A DNA stretch of 64,000 nucleotides, taken from positions 45,580 to 109,579 of the forward strand of contig JBAXIB010000008.1 of NCBI GenBank assembly GCA_037138595.1, read 5' to 3'. Under the pieces are notes generated by a model, which ran no database searches, was not told where the DNA came from, and saw only the letters and a list, made by a program, of their open reading frames with translations. Positions 17,973-26,120 of the stretch are shown piece after piece (the stretch's first letter is position 1; each line of letters starts with the position of its first letter). The stretch comes from UBA4742 sp037138595. GTDB lineage: Bacteria > Actinomycetota > Acidimicrobiia > Acidimicrobiales > Acidimicrobilacustridaceae. The position numbers and the translations under genes were made by a program.

Positions 17973-18608
17973 ATGACTGATCCGAACTTTCCGATGTTTC
18001 CTTTGGGAGCCGTCTTACTGCCCGGCTCATCGATGCCGTTACACGTCTTTGAGCCTCGCTTTCAGACGATGATTGAGCGTTGCCTAGGCGGAACTCGTGC
18101 GCCTGAGTTCGGTGTCGTTCTCATTGAACGGGGCAGCGAAGTTGGCGGGGGAGACACCCGAGGAACTATCGGAACCGCCGGTCGAATCGTCGAAGCGACT
18201 CGATTCGATGACGGTCGCTGGGCACTATTGATTACCGGCACGACGCGCATTCGGGTGGAGCGCTGGCTCGCCGATGATCCCTATCCACAAGCTGAAGTCT
18301 CGGAAATCGTCGAGCCGCCTTTGTCATCAACGGGTGAACAAGACTTCGCCACGATGGTCACCTTGCTCAGGCGAGTTCTCGCAATGACCTGTGAACTTGG
18401 TGATTCATCGGCCCCGGCCACGATTGAGTTTGCCACCGAACTGGTGCTAGGGAGTTTTCAAGCGGCGGCGTCTGCTCCTCTTGGTCCTGCTGATCAGCAG
18501 CGGGTGCTCGAGGCAACTGGAGCGTCGGAACGAATTGCGCTCCTGCACCGTCTACTGGCCGATGAAGAGTTGTACCTCCAGGCTCGTCTTCGCCAGGATT
18601 TGAGCTGA
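17973..18608 (+). CDS. LON N-terminal-domain protein
   Basis: A 211-residue protein consisting of the Lon substrate-binding domain alone (PMFPLGAVLLPGSSMPLHVFEPRF at the start, then GTIGTAGRIVEA), without the AAA+ ATPase or peptidase. Such stand-alone proteins are widespread in actinobacteria; the biochemical role is unknown, possibly binding unfolded or tagged proteins. The ATG at 17973 directly follows a GTG; AAGG lies just upstream. It begins 19 bases after the acyl-CoA synthetase alpha gene and may be cotranscribed. Confidence 0.85.
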   Translation: MTDPNFPMFPLGAVLLPGSSMPLHVFEPRFQTMIERCLGGTRAPEFGVVLIERGSEVGGGDTRGTIGTAGRIVEATRFDDGRWALLITGTTRIRVERWLADDPYPQAEVSEIVEPPLSSTGEQDFATMVTLLRRVLAMTCELGDSSAPATIEFATELVLGSFQAAASAPLGPADQQRVLEATGASERIALLHRLLADEELYLQARLRQDLS

Positions 18609-18807
18609 TCGCTTGAATCGCTTCGCCAGTCAAACAAAGTCGAGGTCACGTGAGTCAGTGACAGTGAGTTGGGTCCTCGCGGCTAGTTTTTTGTCACGGC
18701 TTCTCGGGTCGCTAGGCATCGCAGTTCGGGCCATGGTTTTGAAGTGGCTCTCAGCACATTCATGCAGCACGTAATCGGTTCTCACCACCCACTCGCCAAG
18801 GACCACT

Positions 18808-19137
18808 GTGGCTAAGCAAAAGAAGCTCTCGGAGATTGTGCAGGAGTTGTGGGACCTTGTTCGGGCTTACGCGCTCCAAGAGACCGTCGAGCCGATCAAG
18901 AAGTTGGGAGCTTACGTCGCATGGGGTGGTGGTGGTTCGGCGATCATCAGCTTGGGCGTGTTCTTTTTGGCGATGAGCGCACTTCGATTCATGCAAACCG
19001 AAACTGGTGACGCGTTCGTAGGTGAATTCTCATGGGTGCCGTATCTCGTGGTGGCACTTGCGTTGTGCGGCGTCTGTGCATTCGCGATTCGGCGAATCAT
19101 TCGTTACCAACACAAAGAACACAGGAAGTCAGCATGA
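18808..19137 (+). CDS. Small membrane protein, holin-X-like
   Basis: 109 residues: an amphipathic N-terminal helix followed by two transmembrane helices (about 42-62, GGGSAIISLGVFFLAMSAL; about 72-95, VPYLVVALALCGVCAFAI) and a basic C-terminus. This layout fits the actinobacterial 'phage holin family / Holin-X' proteins, which are not proven holins. GTG start with AAGGA upstream. It is the first gene of a seven-gene operon in which consecutive genes overlap by four bases (ATGA or GTGA). Confidence 0.7.
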   Translation: MAKQKKLSEIVQELWDLVRAYALQETVEPIKKLGAYVAWGGGGSAIISLGVFFLAMSALRFMQTETGDAFVGEFSWVPYLVVALALCGVCAFAIRRIIRYQHKEHRKSA

Positions 19138-19370
19138 GTGCATCAGTTCCAGATCCACGCGAACGTCCCGCTGCGTTAATCGATCGAAGTGCTATCGAGA
19201 CGAAATTCCGTGAACTACAAGGCGAAGTCGAGGTGTTGGGCGAGGACGCGAAAAGCTACGCGATCACCATTGGTTTTGTTATCGCTGTAGGGATCGTTGC
19301 GGCTGCATTTGTATTTGGACGCCGGCGCGGACGCAGAAACCGCACCATTGTCGAAGTTCGCCGATTTTGA
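19134..19370 (+). CDS. Single-pass small membrane protein
   Basis: 78 residues. A charged N-terminal helix (about 15-40) precedes one transmembrane helix (SYAITIGFVIAVGIVAAAFV) and a strongly basic tail (GRRRGRRNR), so the N-terminus is probably outside and the tail inside, or the protein is a tail-anchored scaffold. The ATG overlaps the preceding stop (ATGA). No family was recognised. The operon continues into tRNA thiolation genes. Confidence 0.65.
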   Translation: MSASVPDPRERPAALIDRSAIETKFRELQGEVEVLGEDAKSYAITIGFVIAVGIVAAAFVFGRRRGRRNRTIVEVRRF

Positions 19371-19675
19371 TGCTTGCGTATTTGCGTGCGAAGGCGCTGA
19401 GCGCAGGGTTTCTCGGAGGCAGTCGATTCTGGATCGGCTTAGGGGCCATTGTGTGGACAATTCGCCTCTGTCAATGGCTGGTTCGTCCTGACACTGAGGT
19501 CATTTACCGCGAGAAACTCGGAACCGGAAAGTCCGTCATCATTCGACACAATGACCCGGCACCCAAAAAGCGCCAGCGAAAAAAGCTGGCGAAAATCGAA
19601 AAAGCCCAAGCGAAGTCGGCTAAGCGAGGATCCCGGTCCTCCAGCAATTCTCATAAGCCAGCATTGTCGCCGTGA
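19370..19675 (+). CDS. Small membrane-anchored basic protein
   Basis: 101 residues: one hydrophobic helix (about 14-35, FLGGSRFWIGLGAIVWTI), a short globular stretch (EVIYREKLGTGKSVIIRH) and a lysine/arginine-rich tail (KKRQRKKLAKIEKAQAKSAKRG) that could touch nucleic acid or acidic lipid. Start ATG 19370 overlaps the previous stop codon. No family was recognised. It belongs to the same overlapping operon. Confidence 0.65.
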   Translation: MLAYLRAKALSAGFLGGSRFWIGLGAIVWTIRLCQWLVRPDTEVIYREKLGTGKSVIIRHNDPAPKKRQRKKLAKIEKAQAKSAKRGSRSSSNSHKPALSP

Positions 19676-19944
19676 AGGTTCTATTGCGTAACCCCCGACG
19701 AGAAATCGAAGTTGAAGGTGCGATGCAAGTATCGACGCTGTTAAGTCGGCTCGATATCAATCGTGAATCAGTCATCGTGATTCGATCAAAGACTGTTGTT
19801 CCCGGTGATGCGTGGCTCAATCGAGACGATGAAATTGAGATCCGTCCCGTCATTTCCGGCGGCGATTTCGGACCGATTCATCCCGCTCGCGGGTTGATGC
19901 CAGTAGGCAGTGACATCGTTCGAAGCCTCTGGAACCCAACATGA
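19672..19944 (+). CDS. Ubiquitin-like sulfur carrier (MoaD/ThiS/TtuB type) with tail after Gly-Gly
   Basis: A 90-residue beta-grasp protein. Residues 1-64 match sulfur carriers: MKVLLRNPRREIEVEG, VSTLLSRLDINRESVIVIR, LNRDDEIEIRPVISGG, with the diglycine at residues 63-64. Carriers normally end at this diglycine, where the thiocarboxylate forms; here 26 more residues follow (DFGPIHPARG...). The gene overlaps both neighbours (GTGA at its start, ATGA at its stop), so the extension is read as part of the gene. The neighbour is TtuA, so a TtuB-like role as sulfur donor for tRNA 2-thiolation is the best guess. The tail would have to be removed, or a different sulfur chemistry used. Confidence 0.75.
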   Translation: MKVLLRNPRREIEVEGAMQVSTLLSRLDINRESVIVIRSKTVVPGDAWLNRDDEIEIRPVISGGDFGPIHPARGLMPVGSDIVRSLWNPT

Positions 19945-20954
19945 AGTGTCGGGTATGTCGCGAGGCTGCGATCATTGACATTCGTCGGCACAATGCAAAT
20001 TTTTGCGCCGAGCATTTCTTGAAACTGTGTCGCGACCAAACCATGAAGGCCATCGACGAGTTCGACATGATCGCCGTCGGCGAACGAGTCCTAGTAGCAG
20101 TCTCGGGTGGCAAAGATTCGCTCGCGATTTGGGATCTCCTACTTGATTTAGGTTTTGCCGCCGACGGCCTGTATCTCGGACTCGGGATCGGGGAGTACAG
20201 CGATGCCTCGGCTGAATGTGCGCGGGCATTTGCGGCGTCGCGTGATGTTCGACTTATCGAGGTCGACCTTCCATCGGAGTATGGCTATGACATCCCCACG
20301 GGCGCTCGAGCAGCCAAACGAGTTCCCTGTTCGGCTTGCGGGTTATCAAAGCGCCACTTGTTTGACCAGGCTGCCATTGACGGTGGCTACGACGTTGTGG
20401 TGACCGGACACAATCTTGATGATGAAGCGGCCGTGCTATTCGGCAACGTACTTCGCTGGCAAACCGACTACCTCGGTCGTCAGCTTCCGGTCCTCCCTGC
20501 TCGCCACGGATTTCCGCGCAAGGTCAAGCCACTCGTTCGACTCGGCGAACGCGAGATGGCCGCCTACTGCGTGGTGAAGGGTATCGATTACATCGTTGAG
20601 GAATGCCCGATGGCGGCCGGGAACAAGCATCTGGGATACAAAGCTGCCCTGAATGCAATCGAGGAGACCTCTCCCGGCACCAAGCACGATTTCTATTTCG
20701 GATTTCTTTCTCGAGCATCTGCCTATTTTCGCCCCGTAGCCGAAGGTGAACAGGCTGACCTGTTGCCATGTACTTCCTGTGGCGCGCCAACTACCGCTGA
20801 GGTTTGTGCGTTTTGCCGATTGGTGGAGCGGGCCGGCGGTCACCTTCCATCAGGTGACCTTGCGGCGAATCAGGCTGATCTGGCCGCTCCAGTTTCAGTG
20901 GTGATTGGTACACGACCAGGCGATAGTTCAACCACGACAGGAGCCCAACTGTGA
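19941..20954 (+). CDS. ttuA: TtuA-like tRNA 2-thiouridine/2-thioribothymidine synthase
   Basis: A 337-residue PP-loop ATPase. It has an N-terminal zinc site C3, C6, C22, H25; the PP-loop SGGKDS at 55-60; C130-S-A-C133 and C222 for the catalytic Fe-S cluster; and a C-terminal zinc site CTSC...CAFC. As I recall it, these positions coincide with Thermus thermophilus TtuA, which adenylates U54/T54 of tRNA and inserts sulfur from thiocarboxylated TtuB. That is strong evidence for the same reaction, though the broader TtcA family (s2C32) must be excluded. It ends by GTGA overlap with trmI. About 30 residues after the last zinc site are low complexity. Confidence 0.88.
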   Translation: MKCRVCREAAIIDIRRHNANFCAEHFLKLCRDQTMKAIDEFDMIAVGERVLVAVSGGKDSLAIWDLLLDLGFAADGLYLGLGIGEYSDASAECARAFAASRDVRLIEVDLPSEYGYDIPTGARAAKRVPCSACGLSKRHLFDQAAIDGGYDVVVTGHNLDDEAAVLFGNVLRWQTDYLGRQLPVLPARHGFPRKVKPLVRLGEREMAAYCVVKGIDYIVEECPMAAGNKHLGYKAALNAIEETSPGTKHDFYFGFLSRASAYFRPVAEGEQADLLPCTSCGAPTTAEVCAFCRLVERAGGHLPSGDLAANQADLAAPVSVVIGTRPGDSSTTTGAQL

Positions 20955-21730
20955 GCCGACCACTGCAAGCCGGAGACCGGGTGTTATTGATCGATAACAA
21001 GAAGCGCCGGAAATTAATAACGCTCGTTGAGGGCGGAGAATTTCATTCGCATGCGGGGTTTGTCCGCCACGATGAAGTCATCGGTCAGCCGGAGGGCATT
21101 CTCGCTCGTTCCACCAGGGGCCTTACCTACCGGGTCCTTCGACCAACTTTGGCCGACTTCGTTTTGACGATGCCCCGAGGGGCTCAGGTGATCTATCCGA
21201 AAGACCTCGGACCAATCTTGATGCTGGCGGATATTTTTCCGGGCGCACGAGTATTTGAATCGGGTGTCGGTTCGGGCGCGCTTTCGATGGCCATGCTTCG
21301 CGCCGGCGCGGTGATTACCGGTTACGAGCTACGTGAGGATTTCGCAGAACGGGCACAGGCAAATGTTTCATCGTTTCTCGGTGCTGAGGCACTGAGTCGT
21401 TACGACGTTCAACTACGTGATTCTTATGAAGGTATCGATGGCACGGGCTACGACCGCGTGGTCCTTGATCTGCCCGAACCGTGGAACGTCGTCAAGCACG
21501 CCGAGACCGCCCTGGCCCCCGGTGGAATCTTGATCGCCTACACGCCGAGCATTACTCAGGCAGTCCAACTACGCGAGATGTTCGAGAGCAGCGACTTCGA
21601 GATGGCCGAGACCGTAGAGATTCTTCAACGCGGGTGGCACATCGAAGGCATGGCGGTGCGTCCGGATCATAGAATGGTGGGCCACACTGGGTTTCTTACC
21701 CACGCCCGACTACTCGGTCGTCCCGAATGA
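20951..21730 (+). CDS. trmI: tRNA (adenine-58-N1)-methyltransferase TrmI
   Basis: 259 residues. The N-terminal beta domain begins PLQAGDRVLLIDNKKRR. The Rossmann methyltransferase domain has the SAM motif VFESGVGSGALSMA, the YELREDFAERA ribose-binding acid, and VVLDLPEPW (the DxPxPW active-site motif of TrmI). The C-terminal GWHIEGMAVRPDHRMVGHTGFL motif is diagnostic. It makes m1A58 in the T-loop, next in space to position 54 modified by TtuA. GTG start overlapping the ttuA stop. Confidence 0.95.
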   Translation: MSRPLQAGDRVLLIDNKKRRKLITLVEGGEFHSHAGFVRHDEVIGQPEGILARSTRGLTYRVLRPTLADFVLTMPRGAQVIYPKDLGPILMLADIFPGARVFESGVGSGALSMAMLRAGAVITGYELREDFAERAQANVSSFLGAEALSRYDVQLRDSYEGIDGTGYDRVVLDLPEPWNVVKHAETALAPGGILIAYTPSITQAVQLREMFESSDFEMAETVEILQRGWHIEGMAVRPDHRMVGHTGFLTHARLLGRPE

Positions 21731-21734
21731 CCTC

Positions 21735-22898
21735 ATGAATACGCTCGACCTCGTGCTGTTGGGCGCGGCGGTCATTGCAGTCATAGCCGGATACCGACTC
21801 GGTTTTACCGCGCGTGTGTTCTCATGGATGGGTCTCGTGGCTGGACTGGTCATCGGAGTTCGATTGCTGCCATTCCTCACCGATCACTTTTCGGGTCGCG
21901 ATCATCTTCGTGCGCTCGTGATGACGATGGCGGTCATCGTTGTTTCGGTAGGAATAGGTCAGGCCCTTGGACTGTGGATTGGTGAACGCGTTGGCCCGTC
22001 GAAACCAAAAGGGTCGGTGGCGCGCTTCGATCGCGCCTTCGGTGGGTTAGCCGGCCTCGTCGGGGTCATCGCGTTGGCATGGCTTGTGCTTCCACTGGCA
22101 AGTGCGACACCTGGTTGGGTTTCACAGACGATATCGGCGTCAGTAATTGCTCGAGTCTTGAGCGATCGCCTACCCGAACCACCCGATATGACAAGTGCAC
22201 TTCGTTCGTTGGTCGGAAGCGATAACTTTCCGCAAGTTTTCGAAGCCATGCAGCCGACATCGGACGTTGTTGCGCCTCCAGAGGCAAGTGGTCTCACTGA
22301 CGCAACGGCGCGCACAACGGCAAAATCGGTGGTCAAAGTTGAAGGGGTTGCATGCAAACGGATTCAGGACGGGACTGGTTGGGTCGTTGGCGACGGATTG
22401 GTAATCACCAATGCGCATGTCGTTGCCGGGGAATCGAATACCGAGGTTGAGCGTGATGACGGCCGCCGACTGCCCGCGACGATTATCGGCTTCGATCCAA
22501 AGGGTGACCTTGCGTTGCTGCGCGTCAATCGATTGGATCGAGTCCCTCTGGTGATGAAGTCTTCGATTCGGGGAACAACCGGCGGCGTATTTGGACACCC
22601 CGGGGGAGCACCGCTGCGGATCGCGCCGTTCGAAGTTGCCAGGCGTATTGATGCAACCGGTCGTGATATTTATGGTCTTGCATCCTCGCAGCGGGAAGTG
22701 CTTGAGCTCGCATCGGCGCTTCGGCCAGGTGATTCGGGTTCAGCACTCGTAGATCAACAAGGCGAGGTGGTCGGCGTAGCGTTCGCAATATCGACTCAAG
22801 ACTCGCGCGTTTCCTACGCCCTCACCACGTCGCAGGTCTCAGCATTTCTTGCCAGCACAGGTGATCAACCAGTCAGCACCGGTACCTGTATCGGATGA
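21735..22898 (+). CDS. marP: MarP-like membrane serine protease
   Basis: A 387-residue protein with four N-terminal transmembrane helices of CvpA/colicin-V type (residues about 5-125) and a periplasmic trypsin-like domain. The catalytic triad is His228 (TNAHVV), Asp258 (GDLALL) and Ser334 (PGDSGSA). Cys207 and Cys385 occupy the places of the regulatory disulfide in Mycobacterium MarP, which protects against acid and oxidative stress. It starts four bases after trmI, so it is the last gene of this operon. Confidence 0.9.
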   Translation: MNTLDLVLLGAAVIAVIAGYRLGFTARVFSWMGLVAGLVIGVRLLPFLTDHFSGRDHLRALVMTMAVIVVSVGIGQALGLWIGERVGPSKPKGSVARFDRAFGGLAGLVGVIALAWLVLPLASATPGWVSQTISASVIARVLSDRLPEPPDMTSALRSLVGSDNFPQVFEAMQPTSDVVAPPEASGLTDATARTTAKSVVKVEGVACKRIQDGTGWVVGDGLVITNAHVVAGESNTEVERDDGRRLPATIIGFDPKGDLALLRVNRLDRVPLVMKSSIRGTTGGVFGHPGGAPLRIAPFEVARRIDATGRDIYGLASSQREVLELASALRPGDSGSALVDQQGEVVGVAFAISTQDSRVSYALTTSQVSAFLASTGDQPVSTGTCIG

Positions 22899-22914
22899 CG
22901 GTTACTGATGTTGT

Positions 22915-23526
22915 TTAATTCCAACTCGGATTTTGCGCCGCCATTGCCAACCGAGTTTCCTCGCGATTCATGATTGACCCCCATAGTTGATCGGGGAACT
23001 GGGCGAACAGGTCGTCGACGGTCGGATGCACGACAAACCACGCGCCCATCGCAACTTCTTGATCAAGCTGATCGGCGCCCCAACCGGAATAGCCAACGTA
23101 CATGCGCATTGTCACCAAGGTCGGAGAGATTGCAGACGGTTCCATCGATAGGTCCACCGTTCCAATTTCGCCACCGACGCTGAGCCATCCGATTCCATCG
23201 ACAGCGGTTGTCGATCGAGCCAAGCCAATGGCAACTGACGACTCAACCGGACCGCCGCTGAATACAACCGCTGGAGGACCAGCTAGGTCAGACCACGCCG
23301 GGAAACTCTCGCCGAGCCTGATTCCGCTAGGACGGTTGAGGATCACGCCCAGCGCGCCTTGGGGTCCGTGCTCAAGAATGAACACGATCGTTCGATCAAA
23401 GTTTGGATCGCCTAAACTTGGCCCAGCAATCAAGAGAGAACCAGTCAGCGTCGATGGGTCTCGTTGGATGCTCACGATTAAATTATTGTGCATGCATAAC
23501 GACGGCGCAGGTCGCGACCATGTCAT
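22915..23526 (-). CDS. YqgE/AlgH family protein
   Basis: About 203 residues of the UPF0301 (YqgE/AlgH) family: LTGSLLIAGPSLGDPNFDRT near the start, HGPQGALGVILNRPSG, VFSGGPVE, and YSGWGADQLDQEVAMGAWF. The molecular function of the family is not known. ATG 23526 is preferred because AGGTG stands 6 bases upstream; GTG 23535 and ATG 23493 are alternatives. It converges on marP. Confidence 0.9.
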   Translation of the reverse strand: MTWSRPAPSLCMHNNLIVSIQRDPSTLTGSLLIAGPSLGDPNFDRTIVFILEHGPQGALGVILNRPSGIRLGESFPAWSDLAGPPAVVFSGGPVESSVAIGLARSTTAVDGIGWLSVGGEIGTVDLSMEPSAISPTLVTMRMYVGYSGWGADQLDQEVAMGAWFVVHPTVDDLFAQFPDQLWGSIMNREETRLAMAAQNPSWN

Positions 23527-23630
23527 GAACGACACCTAAACCACGCAGGCGTGAGCGAATAGCAGCCGGTGACTAGGGTCTGTCGGGTAGAAGCGAGCCG
23601 GCACGAAGGTTCAACCCAAGGAGCAGATCT

Positions 23631-23792
23631 GTGTTTATGTACGTTGGAGTCCTCATTTTTTTGCTACTAGCGATCATGGTGGTCGTGATTGGGGCCCGAC
23701 AGTTCAACCGGCCGAAATGTCCATCCTGCGGACTGTCGGTCGATAGAGACCTTGATGTTTGCCCCTATTGTCACCACTCAATGACGACGTAG
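23631..23792 (+). CDS. 53-residue membrane-anchored zinc-ribbon protein
   Basis: A very small gene, GTG start with AGGAG seven bases upstream (23619-23623). One N-terminal transmembrane helix (about residues 4-21, YVGVLIFLLLAIMVVVIG) is followed by a classic zinc ribbon, CPSC at 30-33 and CPYC at 44-47, then a six-residue tail. The zinc ribbon would lie in the cytoplasm. Good codon structure, the strong ribosome binding site and the two CxxC motifs support it as real. Function unknown. Confidence 0.75.
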   Translation: MFMYVGVLIFLLLAIMVVVIGARQFNRPKCPSCGLSVDRDLDVCPYCHHSMTT

Positions 23793-23816
23793 CGCTCCAT
23801 CGTTGCAGCTGTACCG

Positions 23817-23835
23817 CGCTCGAAACTGTCGAGCG
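23817..23835. terminator. Hairpin between convergent small genes
   Basis: CGCTCG (23817-23822), 7-base loop, CGAGCG (23830-23835): a perfect 6-bp GC-rich stem between the convergent zinc-ribbon and ferredoxin genes. There is no T-tract, so termination is only suggested by place. Confidence 0.4.
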
Positions 23836-23841
23836 AACCAG

Positions 23842-24078
23842 TCAGTCAAGCTCAATAAAGATGCATTCGCCCGGGCATTCCTCGGCCGACTCGATGGTTG
23901 CTTCTTCTTGGCCCGCTTTCACGATCGCTAAACCGTCGCTTCCCCCAGGCTCAGAAAAGATTTTGTCCCCTTCTTTGACGTACGCCAATCCGTCGTCAAG
24001 GAGTGTAAAGACATCGGGGGCAATTTCTTCACACAGGCCGTCTCCTGTGCAGAGATCCTGATCGATCCAGACCTTCAT
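23842..24078 (-). CDS. Small ferredoxin, [3Fe-4S] type
   Basis: A 78-residue acidic ferredoxin. MKVWIDQDLCTGDGLCEEIAPD carries the first cysteine group, in which the usual middle cysteine is replaced (C-TGDGL-C), and CPGEC near residue 70 provides the last ligand. This is the pattern of single-cluster 3Fe-4S ferredoxins that often feed P450s or F420/flavin enzymes. ATG 24078 was chosen because homology begins there. Its partner is not evident; it is divergent from arc. Confidence 0.88.
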   Translation of the reverse strand: MKVWIDQDLCTGDGLCEEIAPDVFTLLDDGLAYVKEGDKIFSEPGGSDGLAIVKAGQEEATIESAEECPGECIFIELD

Positions 24079-24280
24079 GGAATGTGCCGTACCTCTCTTG
24101 ATGATGTCGTCAGGCCAGTTGACCGACCTGCACTCGTGAACGGTCATGGTATCGGCACTTCAGATTGATACTTGACATAGGCGGGCAATCCCGCACACAG
24201 CTCGTCGTTATGCCGCGAGTCCAACTCGCCACCGCGCCGCACATCAGCCGGTGTAGGGTCCGCGAAACCAGGCCCACGAG

Positions 24281-26056
24281 GTGAATGTCATCGACGAGAA
24301 CGATTCCGAACGTCAACTGGCGGATTTTGCCGCCGAGATGGCCGAACTGCGAGAGCAGTCTGCGTCGCTGGAAGAAGAGGTCGTTTCTCTTCGACGCAGG
24401 CTTCAAGACGCACCAAAGCGGGTTCGGACCCTTGAAGAGCGCCTGCTTGAGTCAAAAGGGCAACTTGCTCAAGCAGTGTCCCAAAACGAGAAACTTTCTT
24501 ACACGTTACGCGAAGCTCGCGAACACATCTCTGCGCTGCGCGACGAAGTAGAGAAGCTCACGCAGCCACCATCAGCGTATGGAACATTGCTTGGAACAAA
24601 CGATGATGGAACGGTCGATGTCTTTTCCGGCGGTCGAAAGATACGCGTAGCGGTTCACCCGGACCTCGTCGGCATCGACCTCGTGCGGGGTGCCGAAGTC
24701 GTGCTCAATGAATCACTCAATGTTGTTCTTGCCCGCACCCCCGAATTGACGGGTGAAGTTGTCACGTTCAAGGAACTCCTTGACGGTGGCAACCGAGCAA
24801 TGATCGTTGGTCGTGCCGACGAAGAGCGCGTGGCGGAACTTGCGGACTCACTCAAGGGCCGAAAGATACGAGCGGGTGACTCGGTGCTCCAAGATTCGAG
24901 GTCAGGTCTATTGCTCGAAGTTCTACCGCGTCCAGAGGTTGAGGAGCTCGTACTTGAAGAGGTTCCTGACGTTTCCTATGACGATGTCGGAGGCCTCGAT
25001 AGCCAAATCGAACAGATTACCGATGCGGTGGAACTGCCCTTCGTGCATCAGGACCTGTTCGCTGACTATCGACTGCCTGCGCCCAAAGGAATCTTGCTCT
25101 ACGGGCCACCCGGCTGCGGAAAAACGCTGATCGCTAAGGCCGTCGCGAATTCGTTGGCCAAAAAGGTTGCTGAAGTCAGTGGCGACAAAGAGGCGCGAAG
25201 TTACTTCCTCAATATCAAAGGCCCTGAGTTGCTCAACAAATACGTTGGCGAAACTGAACGCCAAATTCGCCTCGTATTTCAGCGAGCGCGGGAAAAGAGT
25301 GAAGAAGGCTGGCCGGTGATCGTCTTTTTCGACGAGATGGATTCGTTATTCCGGACGCGGGGAACCGGAATAAGTTCAGATATGGAGTCGACCATTGTTC
25401 CGCAGTTGCTCGCGGAAATTGACGGGGTCGAGACGTTGAAGAATGTCATCGTGATAGGTGCCTCAAATCGAGAGGACCTCATCGATCCGGCGATCCTGCG
25501 ACCGGGCCGACTTGACGTAAAAATCAAAATCGAACGACCAAACGAAGAAGCAGCAGCCCAGATTTTCGCCCGGTATCTCGAAAGTGACTTGCCCCTCGAT
25601 GAGAGTGAGGTGCAATCGCTCGGTGGCGGTGATCGTGACAAAGCGGTCAGGGTGATGATCGAACAAACGGTGACCGAGATGTATCGCGACGATGAAGCGA
25701 ATCAATTCTTAGAGGTCACCTATCAAAATGGCGACAAAGAAATCATGTATTTCAAGGATTTTTCGTCAGGAGCGATGATCGAAAACATCGTTCGAAGGGC
25801 GAAGAAACTGGCCATCAAGCGATTGATTGCTCACGGAAATCCAGGCATCTGTGTTGGCGACCTCCTCGCTTCGATTCATCAGGAATACAAAGAGCACGAG
25901 GACTTGCCGAATACGACTAACCCTGACGATTGGGCGAAAATTTCAGGCAAGAAGGGCGAGCGCATTGTCTACGTGCGAACCCTGGTCAAGAAATTTGATG
26001 CCGATACAACAGGCGGGCGCTCAATCGAACGGGTCGCGACGGGTCAATATCTGTGA
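24281..26056 (+). CDS. arc: Proteasome-associated AAA ATPase ARC/Mpa
   Basis: 591 residues. The N-terminal coiled coil (about 8-95) captures Pup, then come two OB domains (about 96-235) and the AAA+ domain with Walker A GPPGCGKT (275-282) and Walker B/DEMD (347-354). The C-terminus is GQYL, the short tail that opens the 20S gate. It unfolds pupylated proteins and feeds them to PrcBA. The start is GTG 24281; TAGGGT about 20 bases upstream may be the -10. It is the first gene of the Pup-proteasome locus. Confidence 0.97.
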   Translation: MNVIDENDSERQLADFAAEMAELREQSASLEEEVVSLRRRLQDAPKRVRTLEERLLESKGQLAQAVSQNEKLSYTLREAREHISALRDEVEKLTQPPSAYGTLLGTNDDGTVDVFSGGRKIRVAVHPDLVGIDLVRGAEVVLNESLNVVLARTPELTGEVVTFKELLDGGNRAMIVGRADEERVAELADSLKGRKIRAGDSVLQDSRSGLLLEVLPRPEVEELVLEEVPDVSYDDVGGLDSQIEQITDAVELPFVHQDLFADYRLPAPKGILLYGPPGCGKTLIAKAVANSLAKKVAEVSGDKEARSYFLNIKGPELLNKYVGETERQIRLVFQRAREKSEEGWPVIVFFDEMDSLFRTRGTGISSDMESTIVPQLLAEIDGVETLKNVIVIGASNREDLIDPAILRPGRLDVKIKIERPNEEAAAQIFARYLESDLPLDESEVQSLGGGDRDKAVRVMIEQTVTEMYRDDEANQFLEVTYQNGDKEIMYFKDFSSGAMIENIVRRAKKLAIKRLIAHGNPGICVGDLLASIHQEYKEHEDLPNTTNPDDWAKISGKKGERIVYVRTLVKKFDADTTGGRSIERVATGQYL

Positions 26057-26108
26057 GTCCCGTCCCTCGGACTTGATCCGATTTCCCTGAGGCAAGTCTG
26101 TAGGCCGG

Positions 26109-26114
26109 TACAGT
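26109..26114 (+). promoter_or_regulatory. Candidate leaderless -10 (TACAGT) for dop
   Basis: TACAGT ends exactly 6 bases before GTG 26121, and there is no ribosome binding site. This suggests dop-pup can be transcribed separately from arc as a leaderless mRNA. Confidence 0.5.
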
Positions 26115-26120
26115 TCGCGC

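Noticed and set aside
18609..18807. Possible small RNA or gene between the LonN gene and the holin-like gene
   Set aside because: Only scattered short stop-rich frames and weak TANNNT matches (such as TAGTTT near 18684); nothing that can be supported beyond a likely promoter region for the operon.
24182..24196. Small hairpin GCGGG-caat-CCCGC in the ferredoxin/arc gap
   Set aside because: Not placed as a terminator for either divergent gene, and no start signals around it; function cannot be supported.
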